Shown: positions 56,166 through 60,975 of the stretch, piece by piece
Numbering within the stretch: the first letter of the stretch is position 1
How the letters are laid out: every line of letters starts with the position of its first letter
DNA from: Flammeovirga aprica JL-4
GTDB taxonomy: Bacteria > Bacteroidota > Bacteroidia > Cytophagales > Flammeovirgaceae
Assembly (NCBI RefSeq): GCF_012844305.1
Contig: NZ_JABANE010000056.1
Coordinates: forward strand, 1 to 60,975
Length of the DNA stretch: 60,975 nucleotides
Direction: 5' to 3'
Notes under the pieces: model-generated
Told to the model about the DNA's origin: nothing
The model's input: only the letters and a program-made list of their open reading frames with translations
The model's database searches: none
Position numbers and translations under genes: made by a program

Positions 56166-57056
56166 ATGAAAAAATTACAATTAATAGCCCTCTTTATTGG
56201 TCTACTGATCAATGCGGTAAATGCGCAGGATATTTATCAAGGGGGAACTGGAAATGGCGTTTTTGTTATGGCACTTTCAGAATCACCTCATTTGAATACC
56301 AATCAAATTTTCAATGGAAGTATGGCAGGAGGAAGTGTTTTGAGCAGTATAACCGAAACTGATTTGGGAAGCTCTCCTTCTATTTTTCAAGGAGGTACAG
56401 CACAAGGAGCTGAAGAAGTACAGATGCAGGAATTAAAAACGGGAACGTTTGCCAATTTCTATCAGGGAGGAGTGGCTCAAGGTCATACATTAGGAGTGGT
56501 AGAAGTAGACGCAGGGAGTGAGTTGCCTATTGAACTGAGTTATTTTGAAGTGAGTATTAAGGAAAGTAAGGTGAAATTGGAATGGCAGACTTCAACGGAA
56601 ATCGATAATCATTTTTTCACGATTGAAAGGTCACAGAACCGAAAAAATTGGGAAATAGTGAAAGAGGTGCAGGGAGCTGGGAATTCTAATAGTCCATTGA
56701 ATTATAAAGCATTTGATCCATCTCCATTACCAGCAACAAGTTTTTACAGATTGAAACAAACGGATTTTGATGGGGCATATACTTATTTCTCCATCAAGCA
56801 GATTTACAATGATGAAGCAACAGAAGATTGGGTGCATTTATACCCGAATCCTGCTTCAGATCAAATTAGGATTAGAGGGAATGAAAGAGAATTACAAAAT
56901 ATAGTGTTGTTTGATGTGATTGGTAACAATATGGGAAGACAACTTTTTCTACTAAGTGACATGCCAACGGAAAAAGTAATCAATATCAGTCAGTTAAGAA
57001 AGGGAATCTACCTTTTGAAATCAAGAACAAAAACAACTCGATTTATAAAACAATAA
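56166..57056 (+). CDS. T9SS-exported protein with GG-rich repeats and Ig-like domain
   Basis: The product is 296 residues from the ATG at 56166 (an adjacent in-frame ATG at 56163 is equally possible) with a signal peptide (to about residue 20, NAQ). Four short repeats related to YQGGTGNG / FNGSMAGGS / FQGGTAQG / YQGGVAQG (about 21-110) precede a fibronectin/Ig-like domain (PIELSYFEVSIKESKVKLEW, about 120-205) and a T9SS type A sorting domain (VHLYPNPASDQ to LRKGIYLLKS). The GG repeats are seen in other secreted proteins of this phylum, function unknown. It is tightly linked to the FGE-fold gene (10-base gap), suggesting a shared surface complex. Confidence 0.83.
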   Translation: MKKLQLIALFIGLLINAVNAQDIYQGGTGNGVFVMALSESPHLNTNQIFNGSMAGGSVLSSITETDLGSSPSIFQGGTAQGAEEVQMQELKTGTFANFYQGGVAQGHTLGVVEVDAGSELPIELSYFEVSIKESKVKLEWQTSTEIDNHFFTIERSQNRKNWEIVKEVQGAGNSNSPLNYKAFDPSPLPATSFYRLKQTDFDGAYTYFSIKQIYNDEATEDWVHLYPNPASDQIRIRGNERELQNIVLFDVIGNNMGRQLFLLSDMPTEKVINISQLRKGIYLLKSRTKTTRFIKQ

Positions 57057-57089
57057 AGTGATGTGTTGACAAAGTTAGTGTGTTTATAA

Positions 57090-57138
57090 GGTATAGAGTG
57101 ATCAGCTGAAGTGCGGTTTAGACTGACTACTCTATACC
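57090..57138 (+). terminator. Stem-loop after the T9SS protein gene
   Basis: Perfect arms GGTATAGAGT (57090-57099) and ACTCTATACC (57129-57138) flank a 29-base loop that itself contains a partial stem. No T run follows. Confidence 0.55.
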
Positions 57139-57192
57139 ACCAACAAAATCAACTAATTCATGATTTAATCACGGAATATAAAATTTAGTAGA

Positions 57193-57939
57193 ATGAAAAA
57201 TCAAATTATTATTTTAGCTTTAATGCTATTGACTTGGAACGTTTCAGCACAAGATATTGCATCTCAAAAGAAGCCTAAGAAACTGAAAGAAGTAAAACAG
57301 GCCGTTACATTTCATACTGACAGATATGATTTGAAAATTGGTAAAAACGGAGCATTTTCTTCTATCAAACTTGCTAACGGAAAAGAGATTTTAAGAGCGG
57401 ATAGAACAAAAAGTTTTTACTTGAACTTGCCTAAAGGAGAAGTGAAATTCAAAAAGTTCTATAAAAAAGGAGACGACTTTGTTTTTGCAACGGAAGACGA
57501 GAGTTACATGGCCACATTCAGCATTGAGGCTAAACCAACTTATGTAGCTTTTACGTTGAAAGATTTTTATGGTGATATGCCAGATGCGGGTACTATGGAG
57601 TTTAAAGTAGTGGTGAACCATAAAGACATTACAGGTTTACCTTTTGATAAAAGATTGAAAGAGAAAAACAGAGATTATAGACCTAATGTCATCTTCATTT
57701 TTGATCAATTAAGAAACAGAGGAAAAGAGGAAACATTAAGCGGGTTTGCTTTATATACTTACGACAAACCAAAAGAGGAAGAGGAGTCTGTAATGAACGC
57801 ATGGGTAAATGAAGCGATTCCTCATCCGGTAAAGGGAGACTGGACTTATGATCGTGCAGTAGAGTGGATGCAAGCAGAAAAGAAATCTCAATCGGGTAAA
57901 AAAGCCGTTGATATTCTATTGCATTCCATCTCAAAGTAA
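57193..57939 (+). CDS. N-terminal-only paralogue of the downstream 831-residue protein
   Basis: This 248-residue secreted protein (signal peptide to about residue 19, SAQ) matches the first about 225 residues of the gene at 58258 almost segment by segment: QKKPKKLKEV, FHTDRYDL, ATFSIEAKPTY and FTLKDFYGD are shared. After WMQAEKKSQ it diverges into a 20-residue tail and stops, and none of the large C-terminal domain is present. It may be a duplicate truncated when the repeat region at 57.95-58.20 kb was inserted, yet it has an open frame, a signal peptide and a stop, so a free-standing domain that binds the same ligand is possible. The domain appears all-beta (N-terminal mutarotase-like sandwich guess). 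Family not recognised. Confidence 0.75.
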   Translation: MKNQIIILALMLLTWNVSAQDIASQKKPKKLKEVKQAVTFHTDRYDLKIGKNGAFSSIKLANGKEILRADRTKSFYLNLPKGEVKFKKFYKKGDDFVFATEDESYMATFSIEAKPTYVAFTLKDFYGDMPDAGTMEFKVVVNHKDITGLPFDKRLKEKNRDYRPNVIFIFDQLRNRGKEETLSGFALYTYDKPKEEEESVMNAWVNEAIPHPVKGDWTYDRAVEWMQAEKKSQSGKKAVDILLHSISK

Positions 57940-57945
57940 AGAACG

Positions 57946-58200
57946 AATGAAGAGTTAAGAATGAAGAATGATGAGAAATAGGATCGTATTCATGAGGTAC
58001 TAGGTAGATGTAATGGAACAAAATATTGTGCACCATGACTGAAGGCATGGGCAAGTGATATTGACTTCACCAACACTGAAGTGTTGCCTACGTTATCAAC
58101 CTTCAAGACTTTAGTCTTGATTAGGTTTTAGTATCACCTGCCCATAGTTTTAACTATGGTGGAAGCCTCTTCCTTCTTAACTCTTAATTCTTCCCTCAAA
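57946..58200. repeat. Composite TTAAGA-type repeat interrupted by the multi-hairpin element
   Basis: The left arm (GAATGAAGAGTTAAGAATGA, AGAATGATGAG) and right arm (CTTCCTTCTTAACTCTTAAT, TCTTCCCTC) enclose the 134-bp multi-hairpin repeat (58028-58161). This nesting suggests that the hairpin repeat jumped into a pre-existing TTAAGA element. It lies between the truncated and full-length paralogues. Confidence 0.6.
58028..58161 (-). repeat. 134-bp multi-hairpin repeat, copy 2 (inverted)
   Basis: This is the reverse complement of 13388-13522 with scattered substitutions. All four hairpins can still form: CCATAG/CTATGG, CAAGACT/AGTCTTG, CAACACT/AGTGTTG, and a fourth with arms CATG and CATG. In this copy the second hairpin is perfect where copy 1 has mismatches. 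Confidence 0.8.
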
Positions 58201-58257
58201 AAAAACTGCTACTAAATCTAACAAACTCATGATGTGTGTCATGAAAAATATTATACA

Positions 58258-60753
58258 ATGAAAAATCAAATTTTATTCATCGCTTTGATGCTTTTGACTT
58301 GGAATGTTTTCGGGCAAGACATTTCATCTCAAAAAAAGCCTAAGAAGCTGAAAGAAGTACAGAAAATCATCTCTTTTCATACGGACAGATATGATCTTGA
58401 AATAGATAAAAAAGGCCGTTTGAGTTCTTTGAAATTAAAAAACGGTAAGGAGATATTGAAGTCTGAAAATACCAAAGGCTTTTATTTAAACCTTCCGGGA
58501 GAAGGGGAAGTTCAGTTTACAAAGTTCTATCAAAATGAAAAAGGTTTTGTCTTTGGTACTGCTGATAAACGCTTTTATGCCACATTCAGTATTGAAGCCA
58601 AACCCACTTATATCGCATTTACTTTAAAAGATTTTTATGGTGATTTGCCTGTTGGTGGTATGATGGAATTTAAGGTGGTGGTGAATCATAAAGAAATTAA
58701 AGCTTTGCCTTATGATTATATGATGGTTGAGAAAAACAGGGAGTTTAAACCGAATGTCATCATGAAATTTGATCACCTTTGGGAACGCTATCAAACCAAT
58801 GCCCTTGGAGGTTTCACGCTTTATACTTTTGATACACCTGAAGAAGAGGATGAATCAGTGATGCGTGCTTGGGGTGCAGAAGCTATCCCTCATCCAAAAG
58901 TAAAAGGAGAATGGAACTATGAACGTGTAGTACAATGGGTGGACGATTGGAAAAAGATGTTTGCGGATCAAAGTGTGATGTACATTGAACCTAAAAATGT
59001 AGATGAATTGGATGCTTTTGAGCCTTACTTGAAAATGGCGGATGTGACAACTATCAATTTATTTACCAATGTATGGCACGGTGGATTTTGGCCTACAAAA
59101 CGTTTGAACTGGGAGGTAGACGGTGTATTTGGAAGCAAAGAGAAACTGAAAGCGTATTCTAAACTACAACAGGAAAAAGGAAGAAGTCTTAATCTGCATT
59201 ATGTGAGTGGCGGTATTGGTAAAAAAGACCCTCAGTATGGTAATAAGAACTTATCAAATGAGCTGGCAGATTGGGTTGATGGTACTTTAGTAGAAGGCAT
59301 CGGAACAACGGAAACAGAAGTGTATTTCAAGCCAAAAGAAGATTGGTATATAATGCCTGAAAGTATGAAGGAAAATGACATTTACATGGGTAGGTTAAGT
59401 ACACCAAGCCGTCATTTCTTCAAATACAACTACTTGCAAGTGGGAAAGGAAATGATGGACATTGAAAGCATTGAGAGTGTGACGATCAAAGGGAAAAGGT
59501 TATGGCAGTTCAACATCAAGAAAAGAGGTGCAAATAATACGGAAGTGATCACACATCAGTCAGGTGAGGAAGTAAAAGGTATTGTTATGCCTTATAGAGC
59601 AGTATATGTACCGAATAACAACTCCGCTCTGTTTGATTCAGTGGCGATCAACTACGCAAAATTATTGAACGACTGTAAAATCAGTAATGCTCTTTTTGAC
59701 GGTGCAGAAATTCATGATTACGATGGTCCTTGGGGTTTTAGAAAGTTTGCACAGCGCGTCTACGAAAATTTAGACCACCCTGTAGTAACGCGTACATCTT
59801 ACGGTAGAGAACCTGATGCGGGTTATATTGAATACAGAATCAACAGCACGAAAGAATTGATGCAAGCACCTGTTGGGGACCACAATCACGGCAGACCTTC
59901 ATTAAGATTGGAAGGTAAAAGTAGAACGCACCGAGCAGAAGTAAGAGCATCTTCTAATATGCTAGCCGCTCACTTTATGTTAGGCACCCAAGCAGCATCT
60001 AATGGTAGAAACTTTTCAATCTTGAAACCAGATCCTATGTTTGGTATTCAACTTGAGACTTTAAAAGAGTATGGGCGTACAGAGGAATTGCTTGGTTTAC
60101 TTCCGAAATGGAAAGAAGCAAGCCGTAAGCTGTCAAAAGAACAGCGTCTAACAATGTTCAAAACTCTGAAGAAATTCAAAGGTCGTTTAACTTCAAAAGT
60201 GGGATATGAATTAAGAGAAGAGGATGATAAGTTCTTGATTGTACCATTGCAAATGATGGCTCAAAATCCGGAGGATATCAAAGATCTATTAGAGAAAGAG
60301 CCAAGAACGCAGTTATTCCATATGAAGCAAGAAGACGGAATGTATGCTCCTAAGGTAGAGATGAAATTTGGTGAAGCTAAAAACTTAAACAACAGTTACA
60401 AAGCACAAGCTCCTCAGTTCGTACTTCGAATTATGAATGGTAATGAGAGCATTGAGAATCCAACAATCAAAGTGGGAAAAACGGAACTGCAATTAAATGC
60501 AACTGTGCAACAAGAAGCCTCAGCAACTCAGTATTTGGAGTATAGAGGAGGTGAAGTTGTAAAATTGTATGACAAAAATTGGAACTTGAAGAAAGTAATT
60601 GAGGTAACTGTAAAAGGTGGTTTTGAAGCGAAAGAAGGTTATAATAAAGTTGAACTGACTTCTGCTAATAAAGCTACTGCCGAAGTTGAATTACTGTTGT
60701 TTACGGAAGGTACTCCAATTGTAGTTAAAAAAGATATGCCACTTTTATGGTAA
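58258..60753 (+). CDS. Large secreted protein of unrecognised family, likely glycosidase
   Basis: From the ATG at 58258 (chosen because it starts the same MKNQI signal peptide as the upstream paralogue; the open frame begins with a GTG at 58234) the product is about 831 residues. The N-terminal about 220 residues are the domain shared with 57193. A central region (about 235-600) has a TIM-barrel look: SVMYIEPKNVDEL, NLFTNVWHGGFWPTKR, LHYVSGG, NALFDGAEIHDYDGPWGFRKF and VTRTSYGREPDAGYIEYRI. Acidic residues in DGAEIHDYDG are candidate catalytic residues. A C-terminal beta domain (about 690-831) follows. I cannot place the family; clan GH-A-like glycosidases active on carrageenan oligosaccharides (such as GH167) are a possibility, not a claim. 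No T9SS domain or lipobox is present. Confidence 0.85.
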   Translation: MKNQILFIALMLLTWNVFGQDISSQKKPKKLKEVQKIISFHTDRYDLEIDKKGRLSSLKLKNGKEILKSENTKGFYLNLPGEGEVQFTKFYQNEKGFVFGTADKRFYATFSIEAKPTYIAFTLKDFYGDLPVGGMMEFKVVVNHKEIKALPYDYMMVEKNREFKPNVIMKFDHLWERYQTNALGGFTLYTFDTPEEEDESVMRAWGAEAIPHPKVKGEWNYERVVQWVDDWKKMFADQSVMYIEPKNVDELDAFEPYLKMADVTTINLFTNVWHGGFWPTKRLNWEVDGVFGSKEKLKAYSKLQQEKGRSLNLHYVSGGIGKKDPQYGNKNLSNELADWVDGTLVEGIGTTETEVYFKPKEDWYIMPESMKENDIYMGRLSTPSRHFFKYNYLQVGKEMMDIESIESVTIKGKRLWQFNIKKRGANNTEVITHQSGEEVKGIVMPYRAVYVPNNNSALFDSVAINYAKLLNDCKISNALFDGAEIHDYDGPWGFRKFAQRVYENLDHPVVTRTSYGREPDAGYIEYRINSTKELMQAPVGDHNHGRPSLRLEGKSRTHRAEVRASSNMLAAHFMLGTQAASNGRNFSILKPDPMFGIQLETLKEYGRTEELLGLLPKWKEASRKLSKEQRLTMFKTLKKFKGRLTSKVGYELREEDDKFLIVPLQMMAQNPEDIKDLLEKEPRTQLFHMKQEDGMYAPKVEMKFGEAKNLNNSYKAQAPQFVLRIMNGNESIENPTIKVGKTELQLNATVQQEASATQYLEYRGGEVVKLYDKNWNLKKVIEVTVKGGFEAKEGYNKVELTSANKATAEVELLLFTEGTPIVVKKDMPLLW

Positions 60754-60768
60754 GTACTAAGCCAAAAA
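60743..60768. promoter_or_regulatory. GTAC-centred motif copy 5
   Basis: TAAGTACTAAGCCAAAA (60751-60767) overlaps the stop codon of the preceding gene and matches the motif copies at 8.5 and 60.9 kb. The left half, TTTTATGG, is weak. Confidence 0.35.
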
Positions 60769-60896
60769 TAATTGATAACTAATTCATAATTATTTTTTGT
60801 GAGTACAACGCAAAAAAACGTATTAATAGTGGTTCTATTCATAGTTTTTTTAAGGCAGTAATCGCAAAACAATAATTGGAATTAGTATTAAATACT

Positions 60897-60919
60897 TTTG
60901 TCTTAAGTACTGAGACAAA
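60897..60919. promoter_or_regulatory. GTAC-centred palindrome (best copy) upstream of the last ORF
   Basis: Perfect 7-bp arms TTTGTCT (60897-60903) and AGACAAA (60913-60919) flank the centre TAAGTACTG. It lies 31 bases ahead of the ATG at 60951. TACTTTTG (60893-60900) overlaps its left edge and fits the -7 box consensus. It could be an operator or an insertion-sequence end. Confidence 0.5.
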
Positions 60920-60950
60920 TTAAAATATAAGCTATATTTATACCCTAATT

Positions 60951-60975
60951 ATGGGTCGTAAAACAAAAGTTATAG
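60951..60975 (+). CDS. Start of a truncated ORF (MGRKTKVI...)
   Basis: Only the first eight codons are in the window: ATG followed by codons for Gly, Arg, Lys, Thr, Lys, Val and Ile. A basic N-terminus like this is common in transposase OrfA or DNA-binding proteins. The palindrome 31 bases upstream would suit either an IS end or an operator. The gene runs off the window, so its identity is open. Confidence 0.3.

Noticed and set aside
57193..60753. One gene split by a frameshift
   Set aside because: The second gene restarts with its own signal peptide and repeats the first domain, so this is a duplication and not a frameshift.
1..60975. tRNA, rRNA, phage or plasmid replication genes
   Set aside because: No cloverleaf-like, rRNA-like, integrase or replication sequence was recognised on either strand.

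Overview
The window is AT-rich DNA from a marine, polysaccharide-degrading member of the Bacteroidota, most likely a Cytophagales bacterium of the Flammeovirga type; the genus is an inference. The evidence is a SusC/SusD pair, many secreted proteins with type IX secretion (T9SS) C-terminal sorting domains, hybrid two-component regulators with AraC output domains, Spi-type signal peptides and lipoproteins, and four S1-type sulfatases. Almost every gene is on the + strand. The region reads as one large polysaccharide utilisation locus (PUL) for a sulfated galactan. The best substrate guess is a carrageenan, because two paralogous beta-helix enzymes match the GH82 iota-carrageenase pattern as I recall it.

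Layout. 1-3.5 kb: a sulfatase, then a PD-(D/E)XK nuclease-family ORF and a convergent small membrane protein that look unrelated to the PUL. 4.0-13.1 kb: a GH2 beta-galactosidase, two GH82-like proteins (only the second has a T9SS tail), a 55-residue coiled-coil ORF and an unrecognised 811-residue secreted protein. 13.1-19.5 kb: a gap holding a repeat element, a 1508-residue modular protein with 8 cadherin-like repeats, and a double NPCBM protein. 20.1-26.8 kb: susC, susD and a SusE/F-like surface lipoprotein. 26.9-33.5 kb: an A1-B1-B2-A2 cassette made of two families I cannot name. 34-43.7 kb: a two-module binding protein, a GH43 lipoprotein, two sulfatases and a 1149-residue modular protein. 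44.4-54.2 kb: two hybrid two-component regulators around a fourth sulfatase; the first regulator has a degraded ATP-binding site. 54.6-60.8 kb: an FGE-fold protein without the catalytic cysteines, a T9SS protein, and a truncated/full-length pair of an unrecognised family. The last 25 bases begin another ORF.

How it could work (inference): sulfatases remove ester sulfate, the GH82-like enzymes cut the polymer outside the cell, and surface proteins bind the pieces. SusC/SusD import oligosaccharides, GH2 and GH43 remove galactose in the periplasm, and the two regulators sense periplasmic oligosaccharides and control the locus.

The most notable observations are the pseudokinase-like regulator, an uncharacterised binding module present in eight copies across four proteins, the A-B-B-A cassette of unknown families, a family of composite TTAAGA inverted repeats between transcription units, a 134-bp multi-hairpin element in two inverted copies about 44.6 kb apart, and a recurring GTAC-centred near-palindrome.
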